Shown: piece by piece, positions 21,601-30,877 of the stretch
Numbering within the stretch: the stretch's first letter is position 1
Layout of the letters: every line of letters begins with the position of its first letter
Source: Alphaproteobacteria bacterium
GTDB lineage: Bacteria; Pseudomonadota; Alphaproteobacteria; Rs-D84
Assembly (NCBI GenBank): GCA_017617915.1
Contig: JAFZVH010000057.1
Span: forward strand, 1 to 33,290
Length of the DNA stretch: 33,290 nucleotides
Reading direction: 5' to 3'
Program-made: the position numbers and the translations under genes
The notes under the pieces: model-generated
Told to the model about the DNA's origin: nothing
Seen by the model: the letters and a program-made list of their open reading frames with translations, nothing else
Databases searched by the model: none

Positions 21601-21933
21601 TTATTTTTTCAAGATATCAACGATTTTAACTTTGAATATAACATCTTTACCCGCCAAATCTGGGACATACTGTGTTGGGAAAGTAATGTTTATATCACGT
21701 TCTTCGCCCTTGGCCATGCCGACCAGTTGTTCTTCGAAACCTGGAACAAATTGGCCACTGCCCAAAGTCAAAGGATAAGATTCTGCGGTGCCACCAGGAA
21801 ATTGAACGCCGTTCAAAAAGCCAGCAAAGTTTATGATAACTGTATCACCATTTTGGGCAACCGAATCGTTCGCGTTGCATGCAGAACAGCACAGCGCGCC
21901 AACCAACCCAAAAACACCAAGAGTTTTTTTCAT
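21601..21933 (-). CDS. FKBP-type peptidyl-prolyl isomerase, exported
   Basis: This 110-aa protein has a signal peptide (MKKTLGVFGLVGALCCSAC) with several Cys at its end, so a lipid anchor is possible though the lipobox is not canonical. The mature part is a compact FKBP domain: GDTVIINFAGFLNGVQFPGGTAESYPLTLGSGQFVPGFEEQLVGMAKGEERDINITFP, ending VIFKVKIVDIL. The usual F-D-S of FKBP is F-P-G here. It should catalyse prolyl isomerisation of exported proteins in the periplasm. It shares its strand with the lipoprotein gene next to it, 23 nt away. Confidence 0.88.
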   Translation of the reverse strand: MKKTLGVFGLVGALCCSACNANDSVAQNGDTVIINFAGFLNGVQFPGGTAESYPLTLGSGQFVPGFEEQLVGMAKGEERDINITFPTQYVPDLAGKDVIFKVKIVDILKK

Positions 21934-21956
21934 TTTTTTCCCTTTGTTTAAGTTTG

Positions 21957-22508
21957 TTATTTATTGTAAATGCAGCGGAAACCATATTCGCGCATTGTTG
22001 CGCCTTCGGCCTCTACCCGATAGTCAAAGAACGGTGTTGGACGCATTGTATCAAATGATGGATTATCGTACACAACGATAATATTTTCTGCATTGCGACC
22101 ACATACGCGTTTCATTTCGTAATCTGCGACCTTGGACAAGACGCTGTGGATATCGCCATCTATATCCATGCCATCGGCATTCTGCATCATGCGCAGGCGC
22201 ATTTCGCGTAAATCACTGTTCCCCAACAAGATTTGCACGCGCACCATTGTACCATGATATTCTTGCCACCGCGTTTCCATACGCGAAGTATTCCAACGCT
22301 TGTTCATTTTTTCTTTTTCTAAATCATTCTTTGGACGATATGTTGCAATTTCAGAATACTGATTGTCGTCTTGCATAAAAGTACTTGTACGTTCGTTATA
22401 CAACGGTGCAGTATCACCACCATTTGCATAATCCACCGTATCATAAGGCATATCATTGGTGCATGCCGCCAAGGTTAGTCCAAAAATAATTAAAAATAGT
22501 TTTTTCAT
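21957..22508 (-). CDS. Lipoprotein of unknown function, 183 aa
   Basis: The signal peptide MKKLFLIIFGLTLAAC ends in a good lipobox with lipidated Cys16. The mature part starts with a flexible, Asp/Asn-rich stretch (to about residue 60) followed by a mixed alpha/beta region ending YRVEAEGATMREYGFRCIYNK. Two further Cys (CGRN and RCIY) could form a disulfide. I do not recognise a family. It precedes the FKBP gene on the same strand and diverges from the VirB11-type ATPase gene. Confidence 0.75.
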   Translation of the reverse strand: MKKLFLIIFGLTLAACTNDMPYDTVDYANGGDTAPLYNERTSTFMQDDNQYSEIATYRPKNDLEKEKMNKRWNTSRMETRWQEYHGTMVRVQILLGNSDLREMRLRMMQNADGMDIDGDIHSVLSKVADYEMKRVCGRNAENIIVVYDNPSFDTMRPTPFFDYRVEAEGATMREYGFRCIYNK

Positions 22509-22548
22509 TTTTTTCTCTCTTTTTTACAATTTTATCAAATAAACCTTT

Positions 22549-22577
22549 TTGATTCAAGTAAGGATTTATGATAAAAT
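22549..22577 (+). promoter_or_regulatory. Promoter of the VirB11-type gene, leaderless
   Basis: A -35 TTGATT (22549-22554), a 17-bp spacer and -10 TAAAAT (22572-22577) with an extended TG. The gene's ATG at 22585 falls at the expected start point. A short ATG-ATA-AAA-TAA frame lies within the spacer and is probably not transcribed. Confidence 0.6.
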
Positions 22578-22584
22578 AAATTTG

Positions 22585-23544
22585 ATGGGAAATGTAGTTC
22601 TTGATTCTTTATTGAAACCGCTGGCGGATTTTTATCGCCCTTCGTTTGTTGAAGAAATCGCGATAAACCACGAAGGTGAAGTTTGGATGCGGCTGCATGG
22701 GGCGCGTGTTCCCTGGGTTGCGTATGATGCGCCCGCGCTTTCTAAACAATACTTGGTGGATTTGATTCATACAGTTGCAAATATATACGAACGTCCCTTT
22801 GACCCAATTCATGGTATGCCGGTGGTTTACGCAACTTTACCGGGGAATCATCGTTTCAGTGCAATTGCGGGCCCCAATGTTCAATATGATGAACGTGATA
22901 TAACTGGCGGTGTTGCATTGAATATTCGTGGTGGCGGTGTTGCAGAAACATCTTTTGAAAACTATCACCTGAAACGTGGCGAAAAACTAATGAAGGTTAA
23001 ACCACGTGAAACGAATCGCCCTGATGACCCATATGACCGATTGATGTCCGCTATAAATGACGGCAGTCCTATTTTGATAAGTGGTGCAACTGCAACTGGA
23101 AAGACAACGTTCCTGAATCATATGTTGACGTTGATTGACCAAGACAGTCGTGTGATTACCGTTGAAGACGCGCGCGAAATCCGCGTTCCGCAAAAGAATC
23201 GTGTGCATTTTGTTTTGTCACGAACCGAGCAAACAAATGATTTTAATTATGCGCGATTGCTGGACTTGGTTGTGCGTATGACGCCCGATGTTATAATTGG
23301 TGGTGAAATTTCAACAGATAACGCGGGTGTATTGTGGGAAATGTTGGGCACAGGGCACGAACATTTTTATACAACTATTCACGCAGAAAGTGCCGAAGCC
23401 GCCTATGCCGCGTTTGCAGACAGAATTTTGCATACTCAACCAGCGTACGACCGCGCAGAGTTGATTGAAGAAATGAAAAAGAAAATTCGCGTTGTCCAAC
23501 TGTCACGCGATGGCGCGCTGCGCGCAGTGACCGAAGTGGTTTAA
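22585..23544 (+). CDS. VirB11/GspE-family secretion ATPase
   Basis: This 319-aa ATPase has the VirB11 layout: an N-terminal domain (SFVEEIAINHEGEVWMRLHG), then Walker A GATATGKT (167-174), an acidic VITVEDAREI Asp box, the Walker B region RMTPDVIIGGEIS and the His box GHEHFYTTIHAESAE. It would power a type IV secretion or pilus-like machine from the inner face of the membrane. The ATG at 22585 has no ribosome-binding site, in line with a leaderless message. No other vir/tra genes adjoin it; membrane proteins elsewhere in the window (9237, 12737) might belong to the same machine, but that is a guess. Confidence 0.85.
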   Translation: MGNVVLDSLLKPLADFYRPSFVEEIAINHEGEVWMRLHGARVPWVAYDAPALSKQYLVDLIHTVANIYERPFDPIHGMPVVYATLPGNHRFSAIAGPNVQYDERDITGGVALNIRGGGVAETSFENYHLKRGEKLMKVKPRETNRPDDPYDRLMSAINDGSPILISGATATGKTTFLNHMLTLIDQDSRVITVEDAREIRVPQKNRVHFVLSRTEQTNDFNYARLLDLVVRMTPDVIIGGEISTDNAGVLWEMLGTGHEHFYTTIHAESAEAAYAAFADRILHTQPAYDRAELIEEMKKKIRVVQLSRDGALRAVTEVV

Positions 23545-23564
23545 TATAGTATTTTCCCAACAAC

Positions 23565-23588
23565 AAACCACCCGAACGGGTGGCTTTG
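23565..23588 (+). terminator. Possible terminator after the VirB11-type gene
   Basis: CCACCCG and CGGGTGG form a stem with a short A-rich loop, followed by CTTTGTT. The T run is poor. Confidence 0.45.
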
Positions 23589-24299
23589 TTAGTGTGTACC
23601 ATATTGCCGTTGCAGATATTCGTCCCTTTGTTTTTTTAAGTATATTAAAAAGTCCTTTAATTGTTTTAAATTCGTCATACCCGACACAGTTTCCCACTCC
23701 GTGGTATTGGCTTTTATCGTATATATAGTTGTACATATTTTTGTAGGGAGTAAATAAAGCAGCGCGTACCTTCCTGTACCTGTTTTAAACATAACCCCCG
23801 TCTTAAAATAGTTGCTATTAACACACTTATAAAATCTGTTTGATGTATAAATTGGTTTGTCATCAAAGCCCAATTCTTGAATCATATTAAAAACTGTACT
23901 TTCCATACGCGTCTGATTATCCGCGCGATTTTTGGAATCAGCAACATGTTTCAGCTTTGCATTAGGAATGGAAAATACATTTACAAAGCGAATAGGTCTT
24001 AGTGCTTTATTAACAATACGCATTCCTGTGTCATCAACCCAAGACTCGACAGCCTTGTCAACAATATCCACACTTTTGGTACAGTAGTTTTCCAAAACGA
24101 CAAAATCCTCTACGGGCTGTTTACTGCCATATGCCAATTGGTGGTAACTTGCATATATCCGATCAGAGAACAGTTTCCGTGGTCCATGTCTATCCGGATC
24201 CATATTGTAAACTGGTTCGCCGTTAAATTCATACTCTGGATCATCCCAAGAATACCTTATACCACATTTTTGAAAGCGTGGGATTTTGATGTCTGACAT
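23589..24299 (-). CDS. Hypothetical protein, 236 aa
   Basis: I do not recognise this protein. It has no signal peptide or membrane segment, is rich in Tyr, Asn and Arg, and ends with a basic helical tail (NLKQLKDFLIYLKKQRDEYLQRQYG). A central RPIRFVNVFSIPNAKLKHVADSKNRADNQ segment and TGTGRYALLYLLP suggest a mixed fold. The start at 24299 follows AAAGGC. Its base composition is more AT-rich than the flanking virB11-like and priA genes, as is the orphan at 715-1776, so recent acquisition is possible. Confidence 0.7.
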   Translation of the reverse strand: MSDIKIPRFQKCGIRYSWDDPEYEFNGEPVYNMDPDRHGPRKLFSDRIYASYHQLAYGSKQPVEDFVVLENYCTKSVDIVDKAVESWVDDTGMRIVNKALRPIRFVNVFSIPNAKLKHVADSKNRADNQTRMESTVFNMIQELGFDDKPIYTSNRFYKCVNSNYFKTGVMFKTGTGRYALLYLLPTKICTTIYTIKANTTEWETVSGMTNLKQLKDFLIYLKKQRDEYLQRQYGTH

Positions 24300-24377
24300 A
24301 ATAATACAGCCTTTATATTTGTATCCTACATCCGTACCCAGAGAGTAGCATTATCAGATACGTAAATCAAGCAGGAA

Positions 24378-26579
24378 TTACATAAAACTCTGTGGATTTA
24401 CATCGATTTTAAGCCGAACATTCGCGGGCGCCTGCACGCGCGACAGCCATAATTCTACCAACGGTTGCAACAACGCTTTTTCGTCGCCTGCGACCAAGAA
24501 GCGCATACGAAACAGCCCGCGTACCTGATAAATTTGTGCCATAACAGGCCCCATTATTCGGACACCGTTAGTGTTTGGTTTGGCGTGTGCCAATTCATCA
24601 CAGAATTTCTTTAATGTGTTTTCTTTTTTAGATTCTATGATAAGCGCAATCAACTGCCCAAAGGGTGGCATTTTTGCAGCGGCGCGCGCGACCATATCAT
24701 TATGTAAAAATTCATCACGATTTCCCGCGCAAATCGCCATCAGTACAGGATGCGATGGCTGATATGTTTGCAACAACACGCGCCCAGGGTTTTGACCGCG
24801 GCCTGCACGTCCGGCTACTTGAAACAACTGTTGAAAAGTGTGTTCGGCGGCGCGGAAATCAGTGCCAAACAGACCCATGTCCGCATCAACAACGCCGACC
24901 AATGTCAGGTTCGGAAAATGATGCCCCTTGGCCAAGATTTGGGTTCCAATAACGATATCTATTTCGCCGCGCTCCATCTTGGTTACCAAGCGTTCCAGTG
25001 CGCCATGCGACATCATAGTATCACTGGACACCAAGGCGGTTCGCGCATTTGTAAAGCGCGCCAAAACTTCTTCTTCGATTTTTTCCAGACCCGCACCACG
25101 CATAGATATATCGCCACCGCAATCGGGGCATACATTTGGCAAGGTCATCATACGTCCGCAAATATGGCACAAGAGTTTTCCAAGTTTTTTATGATACGTC
25201 ATGCCAACCGAACAATCAGGACAGGTCGAAACCCATCCGCATTTTTTACATTGCACAATCGGCGCAAAGCCACGACGGTTTATGAACAGCATAACCTGTT
25301 GATGCTTTTCCAACGTTGCCTGAATTTCGCTGCACAGCAAGGGCGACAACGCACCTGTTCGTTTGTCTTCTGTTTCGGATTTTATCGTATATTCATCTGG
25401 GCGGTGTTCGCGCAGGTCGATTGTTTCAATTGTTGGCATTTCTGCACCGCCATAGCGTGAACGTAGCACTAAATGCCCAAAACGTCCAAGTTCTATGTTG
25501 TGCATTGTTTCCTCGGATGGCGTAGCACTGGCCAGCACCACTGGGATATTTGCCAGTTTAGCGCGCAAAATCGCCATGTCGCGCCCATGATAATTGCCCA
25601 TATCTTCTTGCTTGTACGAAGAATCGTGTTCTTCATCTATAACAATTAGCCCAAGGTTTTGCCAAGGCAAAAATAACGCGCTGCGTGTACCAACAACTAT
25701 GCGAATTTCACCGGTCATAACGCCGCGCCAAATGTCGCGTCGCCGTGCCGCGGTCAGATTGCTGTGCCATACAACCGGCGGTGCGCCAAAGCGCGATTCA
25801 AATCTCTTCATAAACTGTGCGGTAAGGGCGATTTCAGGCATCATCAGCAAAACCGAACGTCCCGCACTGTATGCACGCCACACAGAATCAAAATATACTT
25901 GGGTTTTTCCACTGCCCGTTATGCCATCCAGCACATTCACCGAAAAACCGCCGCGCGCAATATCTTGCCCAATTTTGTCGGCGGCGGTGCGCTGTTCCGC
26001 GTTCAATTCAATATTGCCAATATCAGAATACTTGTATGCAAAAGATTGCGCCCGCGGACGTACCACAGTCGGAATCAACATACCCTGTGCAATCATGGAC
26101 TTTACAACCGCCAGTCCCACGCGCGCAATATTTTGAATATCGGATGCGGACATCGGCTCATTACCGTTTAGTTCAAACGCATCTGATACCATTTGACGTC
26201 GCGGAGTCATTTTGGCACCCGCCGCATCGGCATCATAAGAATACAGTTGTTCTGTCCTTGGTGGATTAAATGCATCGGGTACATTTAAAATCAGTCGCAA
26301 TACCCCACCAAGTGCCATCAGTGTCCATTCAGACATTTTCTGAATCCATTGCAATGTCGCAACATCCAGTTTATACGGAAATACTTCAGATATATTTTTA
26401 ATTTTTTCTGGTGGTAAATTACTGTCGCCAATGCCGTATATAATACCGATATATGGGCGATTCATCACTGTTACGCGAACAAAGTTTCCAAGGTCTGCAT
26501 CGGACATCAAGCGATAGTCGTAACCAGAGTTTACGACATTAGGTAAAATAACTTTTACAACAGTACCTGTATTAAACAT
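24378..26579 (-). CDS. priA: Primosomal helicase PriA
   Basis: This 733-aa helicase restarts collapsed replication forks. The N-terminal 3'-end-binding domain is followed by the helicase: Walker A GSGKT (222-226), the DEEH box (VIDEEHDSSYKQ), and ASATP as motif III. The zinc-binding insert with paired cysteines is intact (CKKCGW, CPDC, CHICG, CPDCGG). The C-terminal helicase half contains GTQILAKGHHFPNLTLVGVVDAD and QVAGRAGRG. Complete and of usual length. It stands alone on the minus strand with no close neighbour in its transcript. Confidence 0.97.
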   Translation of the reverse strand: MFNTGTVVKVILPNVVNSGYDYRLMSDADLGNFVRVTVMNRPYIGIIYGIGDSNLPPEKIKNISEVFPYKLDVATLQWIQKMSEWTLMALGGVLRLILNVPDAFNPPRTEQLYSYDADAAGAKMTPRRQMVSDAFELNGNEPMSASDIQNIARVGLAVVKSMIAQGMLIPTVVRPRAQSFAYKYSDIGNIELNAEQRTAADKIGQDIARGGFSVNVLDGITGSGKTQVYFDSVWRAYSAGRSVLLMMPEIALTAQFMKRFESRFGAPPVVWHSNLTAARRRDIWRGVMTGEIRIVVGTRSALFLPWQNLGLIVIDEEHDSSYKQEDMGNYHGRDMAILRAKLANIPVVLASATPSEETMHNIELGRFGHLVLRSRYGGAEMPTIETIDLREHRPDEYTIKSETEDKRTGALSPLLCSEIQATLEKHQQVMLFINRRGFAPIVQCKKCGWVSTCPDCSVGMTYHKKLGKLLCHICGRMMTLPNVCPDCGGDISMRGAGLEKIEEEVLARFTNARTALVSSDTMMSHGALERLVTKMERGEIDIVIGTQILAKGHHFPNLTLVGVVDADMGLFGTDFRAAEHTFQQLFQVAGRAGRGQNPGRVLLQTYQPSHPVLMAICAGNRDEFLHNDMVARAAAKMPPFGQLIALIIESKKENTLKKFCDELAHAKPNTNGVRIMGPVMAQIYQVRGLFRMRFLVAGDEKALLQPLVELWLSRVQAPANVRLKIDVNPQSFM

Positions 26580-26645
26580 ACCAATAAATTACTTGTTTTT
26601 TTCTTTTTTTTCAATACCATTTAAATAGAATTTTGGTGATTGTCT

Positions 26646-27377
26646 ATGTGGATGTTATTTTTCAGAATTTGTGATTTTTTCTGTCGGTTTGTACCAAACC
26701 GGCAACGCAGAACATATTTGCGTCAGGTCAAATTGTTTGATTGGTATCGTAAATATAATGCGCTAAAGCGGGCTTTTCCTGAATTAAATTTTCATCATAC
26801 TAAAATGGTCAAAGGCGGATGGAATATTGGATTTATCGTTGACAACAAATATGTGTTCAAGGTCAGAAAACAGATAGACAAAGACATTCCAAACGAAAAG
26901 ATTATGCGTGAAAAACGGATAACCGATGCGCTGCGCCCATTTACATCATTGAAAATTTTGGATATAGATGTTGTGCGTCTTGGCGACTATACATTTTACA
27001 AATATAAATTTATTCGCGGGCATAATTTAAATCACTTTCGTTTAAAAACTATACTTTCGCACAGGGCAGAATGGGGCCGCCAGATTGCGGAATTTATATA
27101 TGGCATTCATAATGCACGCCCAAAAGAAATCCAAGATTTATGCACTGGTGATGGTGATGGATGGAATCATAATGACATTTGCAACAATGTGCTTGTAGAT
27201 ACAAAAACTATGAAAATTATTGGTGTCATAGATTGGGAATATTCCGGTTGGGGGACATTGGAAACTGAATTCAAAAATTGCACAAGGTTTTCCAGTACTT
27301 TGCGGGCGGCTGGCTTTGGTGATGTTATTCAGTCAGAATATAAAAAACTTTGTGCCAAATCAAATAAGCGCGCCTAA
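26646..27377 (+). CDS. APH/choline-kinase-family phosphotransferase
   Basis: This 243-aa protein has the kinase fold of the APH family: a KYVFKVRK segment for the ATP-binding lysine, the catalytic loop HNDICNN (H-x-D-x4-N, about residues 175-181) and the metal site IDWEYS. It would transfer phosphate to a small molecule; aminoglycosides, choline, sugars or LPS sugars are all possible. A Trp/Phe-rich N-terminus (MWMLFFRICDFFCRF) may associate with the membrane. ATG codons at 26646 and 26652 are both possible; a TTG at 26640 is less likely. The 3' end overlaps the convergent miaA by 18 bp. Confidence 0.8.
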   Translation: MWMLFFRICDFFCRFVPNRQRRTYLRQVKLFDWYRKYNALKRAFPELNFHHTKMVKGGWNIGFIVDNKYVFKVRKQIDKDIPNEKIMREKRITDALRPFTSLKILDIDVVRLGDYTFYKYKFIRGHNLNHFRLKTILSHRAEWGRQIAEFIYGIHNARPKEIQDLCTGDGDGWNHNDICNNVLVDTKTMKIIGVIDWEYSGWGTLETEFKNCTRFSSTLRAAGFGDVIQSEYKKLCAKSNKRA

Positions 27378-28244
27378 ATCATCCGAACTTGGCAAATGAT
27401 TTATCGTCAAATCTGAATCAAATTGTGTTTTGAACCAAGTCCGTTGACGTTTAGCATAATGGTTGGTTTTGGTTACCCATTCAGATATTGCAACATCGCG
27501 CGATATGTCGCCATGCAGAAATGCGGCGATTTGTTCTGCACCGATTGCACGATGCAAATCAAAGTTGTTGTCTAACATAAATTTTACTTCGTCAATTGCG
27601 CCCCCAGAAATCATTTCTGGGATGCGGTCGGCAATACGCGGGCGCAGATTTTCCATCGTCGGGTTTATAAGTATCTTAAACGGCGTTGGTGTAATTGCAC
27701 CAACCTTTGGTTCGCGCCACCAATCAGTTAGGTGTCGACCTGTTTGCAAAAAAACCTCCAATGCGCGGGCAACGCGTTGCGGATCGGTTGCAACTAAATC
27801 TGGGACCATTTTTTTTGCCGCAACCGGGTCTTGTGCAACCATTTCGCGGGCGTGCCGCCGCACAGATTCAGTAATTTCAGGTAGTTCTGCGATTCCGTTC
27901 ACAATGCCGTTTATGTAATAGCCCGTTCCGCCAACAAAAATTGGTATGCGCCCGTTTGCAATCGCCCTGTCATATTCTGTGCGTGCCATTTTGATATAGT
28001 CTGCAACACAGATTTGCTTTGACAGTGGTAATATAGAAAACAGCCTATATGGTACACCATCTATGTCTTCTGTAATTGCGCGACCTGCAAAAGGACTTGC
28101 CGAAATGTTTTCTATGCCGCGATAAATTTGCACACTGTCGCAGTTTATTATTGTGCCGCCGATTTTGCGCGCCAAAGCATGCGCCAAGGAAGATTTGCCT
28201 GACGCGGTTGGCCCAGTAATAATAAATGCGCTGTGTTTAACCAT
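27360..28244 (-). CDS. miaA: tRNA dimethylallyltransferase MiaA
   Basis: This 294-aa enzyme adds a dimethylallyl group to A37 of tRNAs reading UNN codons. The P-loop is GPTASGKSS (11-19), and the DSVQIYRG segment (usually DSMQVYRG), FVGGTGYYINGI and the PQRVARALEV block are typical of MiaA. The last motif, TNHYAKRQRTWFK, is the family's tRNA-binding C-terminus. Complete. Confidence 0.96.
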   Translation of the reverse strand: MVKHSAFIITGPTASGKSSLAHALARKIGGTIINCDSVQIYRGIENISASPFAGRAITEDIDGVPYRLFSILPLSKQICVADYIKMARTEYDRAIANGRIPIFVGGTGYYINGIVNGIAELPEITESVRRHAREMVAQDPVAAKKMVPDLVATDPQRVARALEVFLQTGRHLTDWWREPKVGAITPTPFKILINPTMENLRPRIADRIPEMISGGAIDEVKFMLDNNFDLHRAIGAEQIAAFLHGDISRDVAISEWVTKTNHYAKRQRTWFKTQFDSDLTINHLPSSDDLGALI

Positions 28245-28285
28245 ACTTTGATTATACCGCCTTGGTTTATAAATTCAAGTCTGCC

Positions 28286-28313
28286 TTGCAAATCTATTTT
28301 ATAGTGTTAGAAT
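28286..28313 (+). promoter_or_regulatory. Promoter of gapA
   Basis: A -35 TTGCAA (28286-28291), a 16-bp spacer and -10 TAGAAT (28308-28313). The gapA ATG at 28354 has a strong AAAAGGAAAA site. Confidence 0.65.
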
Positions 28314-28353
28314 AGCCTGCTGGGTAAAAGAAAAAAACAAAAAAGGAAAAAAT

Positions 28354-29352
28354 ATGTCAAAAGTAAAAGTTGCAATAAATGGTTTTGGTCGTATTGGCCG
28401 TTTGGTGCTGCGCGCCGCATTAGAATCTGGACGTGATGATATTGAATTTGTGGCGGTAAACGATTTGGCACCGGCGGAACAAAACGCATATTTGTTGCAG
28501 TATGATTCGGTTCATGGCAGATTGCCAATGGATGTTAAATTGGAAGGCGACACAATTATTGTCGGAAATCAGCGCATCAAATGTATTGCTGAAAAAGACC
28601 CAACGAAATTGCCTTGGCGCGAATTGGGCGTTGATATAGTTATGGAATGTACAGGCCTGTTTACTGCGGCGGACAAAGCACGTGTTCATATCGAATGTGG
28701 CGCAAAGCGCGTTTTGGTTTCTGCACCATCTGCGGGCGCAGATAAAACAATAGTGTTCGGTGTCAACCAAGATACATTAACTGCAAATGATATTATTGTT
28801 TCGAATGCATCTTGCACAACTAATTGTTTAGCACCTGTTGCCAAGGTTTTGGATGAACAATTTGGTATTAAATCAGGTTGGATGACAACGGTTCATGCAT
28901 ATACTGGCGATCAACAGTTGCTGGATAAAAACCACAAAGATTTTCGTCGTGCGCGTGCGGCGGCAATGTCTATGATTCCGACCAGTACCGGTGCCGCCAA
29001 GGCGATTGGTTTGGTGTTGCCGAATATCGCAGGCAAATTGGATGGTATTGCAATTCGTGTTCCAACGCCCGATGTGTCTGTTGTTGAATTGGTTGTAAAC
29101 ACTGAAAAGCCTGCAACTGTTGAATCTGTGAACGCGGCTATGCGTGCGGCGCAGTCCAAGACTTTTGGTTATAACGAATTGCCTTTGGTATCTGTGGACT
29201 TTACGCATGATGCGCACAGTTCGATATTTGATGCAACCCAAACACATGTATTGGAAGGCAATTTGGTTCATGTGACGGCGTGGTATGATAACGAATGGGG
29301 CTTCTCTAATCGCATGAGTGATACCGCCGTAGCAATGGGAAAGTTGTTGTAA
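28354..29352 (+). CDS. gapA: Glyceraldehyde-3-phosphate dehydrogenase
   Basis: This 332-aa glycolytic enzyme converts glyceraldehyde-3-phosphate to 1,3-bisphosphoglycerate. The NAD site starts NGFGRIGRLVLRA, with the NAD-preferring VNDL (Asp37). The catalytic Cys154 is in SNASCTTNCLAP, and the His is in the following TTVHAYTGDQ. The C-terminus WYDNEWGFSNRM is typical. Complete. It is followed 3 nt later by the anchored-protein gene, probably in one transcript ending at the terminator at 30146. Confidence 0.97.
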   Translation: MSKVKVAINGFGRIGRLVLRAALESGRDDIEFVAVNDLAPAEQNAYLLQYDSVHGRLPMDVKLEGDTIIVGNQRIKCIAEKDPTKLPWRELGVDIVMECTGLFTAADKARVHIECGAKRVLVSAPSAGADKTIVFGVNQDTLTANDIIVSNASCTTNCLAPVAKVLDEQFGIKSGWMTTVHAYTGDQQLLDKNHKDFRRARAAAMSMIPTSTGAAKAIGLVLPNIAGKLDGIAIRVPTPDVSVVELVVNTEKPATVESVNAAMRAAQSKTFGYNELPLVSVDFTHDAHSSIFDATQTHVLEGNLVHVTAWYDNEWGFSNRMSDTAVAMGKLL

Positions 29353-29355
29353 TAT

Positions 29356-30117
29356 ATGACAAAGAAAAAGTATTTTAAGTACAAGTTTTATTGTAATTCG
29401 GCGTATTATGCGTCTTTGATTGCTATGTTGGTTGTTGGTATGATAATTGGGCGCAGAATTCAGCCAACAACCAAAAATGCGCCGGTTCAAATTTCTGGAC
29501 CGCAAATGGAGGTTGTATCGGCTGACACAATCAAAACGAGTGCCGCGCCGGCAACCCAAAAGCCGCCAATTATGCCGATTACAAAAGACAATGATACAAG
29601 TAGATTACGTCATAAAATAGATTCTTTGTCGGCGGCAAATATGGCAATGTTTGATAGTGTTGCAGAAAGATATTGTGCTAAATTGGACAGTCGATATACA
29701 CTGGGACTTTTTTTTAACCAATCAGAAATTATGCAATTACACAAACTGTTAGCGCAGTATATGAATGACAGTCTTGTTGGCGACACATTGTTAAATACTG
29801 CCAAAGAAATATTGCCACTGACACAGAAAACTCCACTGGTGACACTTGAAACGCTGATAGCTATCGCAAATATTTCCGAACAAGATTTGGCAAAATTTGA
29901 CATAGTTTTTGATTCAGAACATATTGATCGTTTTACTAATGCTGCAAAACAAAGGGTGTTAGAGCAATATTTGCGCGCATATACGAAAGTTTCAACGGCC
30001 ACGGGTGAACCAAACTTTGTGGTGCCTGAAATTGCGTCTATACGTCAGCAATATGATGCAAACCGGCGACAAATAGCCAATTTGAAAAATCAGATACAAG
30101 AAAAATCTGGACATTAG
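29356..30117 (+). CDS. Membrane-anchored hypothetical protein, 253 aa
   Basis: A single N-terminal membrane helix (about residues 15-32, SAYYASLIAMLVVGMIIG) after a Lys-rich cytoplasmic tail makes this a bitopic inner-membrane protein facing the periplasm. A Pro/Thr/Ala linker (40-80) leads to a helical domain with repeated Leu/Ala positions and a C-terminal coiled coil (IRQQYDANRRQIANLKNQIQEKSG). No family recognised. It starts 3 nt after gapA and is likely cotranscribed with it, though no functional link is evident. Confidence 0.75.
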   Translation: MTKKKYFKYKFYCNSAYYASLIAMLVVGMIIGRRIQPTTKNAPVQISGPQMEVVSADTIKTSAAPATQKPPIMPITKDNDTSRLRHKIDSLSAANMAMFDSVAERYCAKLDSRYTLGLFFNQSEIMQLHKLLAQYMNDSLVGDTLLNTAKEILPLTQKTPLVTLETLIAIANISEQDLAKFDIVFDSEHIDRFTNAAKQRVLEQYLRAYTKVSTATGEPNFVVPEIASIRQQYDANRRQIANLKNQIQEKSGH

Positions 30118-30145
30118 CTTTCACAATAATTTAATAAAAGAAGAA

Positions 30146-30169
30146 TCACCGACAGTTCGGTGGTTTTTT
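30146..30169 (+). terminator. Terminator after the gapA unit
   Basis: CACCGA (30147-30152) and TCGGTG (30157-30162) form a stem with a 4-nt loop, then a T run. Confidence 0.85.
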
Positions 30170-30202
30170 ATATAAATACTGTTATAAACCAAAAGGAAAC
30201 AC

Positions 30203-30820
30203 ATGTCCATTATAGGCTATATTCGAGTAAGTTCTAATAAACAAACACTGGAACATCAAAAATATGAAATAAAACAATTTGCAAAACACAACAAAATACA
30301 CATAGACAGGTGGGTTCAAGAAACTATTTCTTCGCGTCAACCACTACAAAAGCGCCAGCTGTATATGCTGCTGCAGAATATCTGTGAAGGCGATATACTG
30401 ATTTCCTGTGAAATTTCACGATTAGGGCGATCTATTCTGGAAGTAATGCGTATTTTAGAAAACTGTTTAAACAATGGCTGTCAGGTTTGGACTATCAAAG
30501 AAAATTATCGCCTTGGAAATGATATTCAAAGCAAAGTAATGGCGTTTGCGTTCGGTCTGTCTGCAGAAATAGAAAGAAATTTAATAAGCCAACGTACAAA
30601 ATCATCATTGGATAACTTAAAAGCCAGCGGTAAAAAACTTGGGCGTCCGTTTGCGTCTTCGTCTAATAATTTGAAACTGACGCAAAATGTTAAAAAAATT
30701 TATTTTTGGTTGGACGAAGGCAAATCCAAAGCGTATATTGCACGCAACCTGGGGGTTCAAGCTGCAACTGTGCGTCGGTTTATGTTGCGTATGGGATTAA
30801 AAAAGAAACGAAAAGTATAA
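30203..30820 (+). CDS. Serine recombinase, resolvase/invertase (Pin/Mpi-like) type
   Basis: This 205-aa protein cuts and rejoins DNA through a serine covalent link. The catalytic N-domain has GYIRVSSNKQ with nucleophile Ser10 and Arg8, the ISCEISRLGRS block (68-77) with the arginines, and helix E (SAEIERNLISQRTKSSL). After the GRP linker (KLGRPF) comes an HTH (GKSKAYIARNLGVQAATVRRFMLRMGL). Its size and layout fit DNA invertases that flip promoters or gene segments, rather than large phage integrases. The start follows AAAGGA. It sits between the gapA unit and tRNA-Ser. Confidence 0.93.
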   Translation: MSIIGYIRVSSNKQTLEHQKYEIKQFAKHNKIHIDRWVQETISSRQPLQKRQLYMLLQNICEGDILISCEISRLGRSILEVMRILENCLNNGCQVWTIKENYRLGNDIQSKVMAFAFGLSAEIERNLISQRTKSSLDNLKASGKKLGRPFASSSNNLKLTQNVKKIYFWLDEGKSKAYIARNLGVQAATVRRFMLRMGLKKKRKV

Positions 30821-30877
30821 TAAGTTGTTTTACTAATTTTTCGTCTGGGTTTTGGTGCTGCGTGCGCTGCACTCGCG

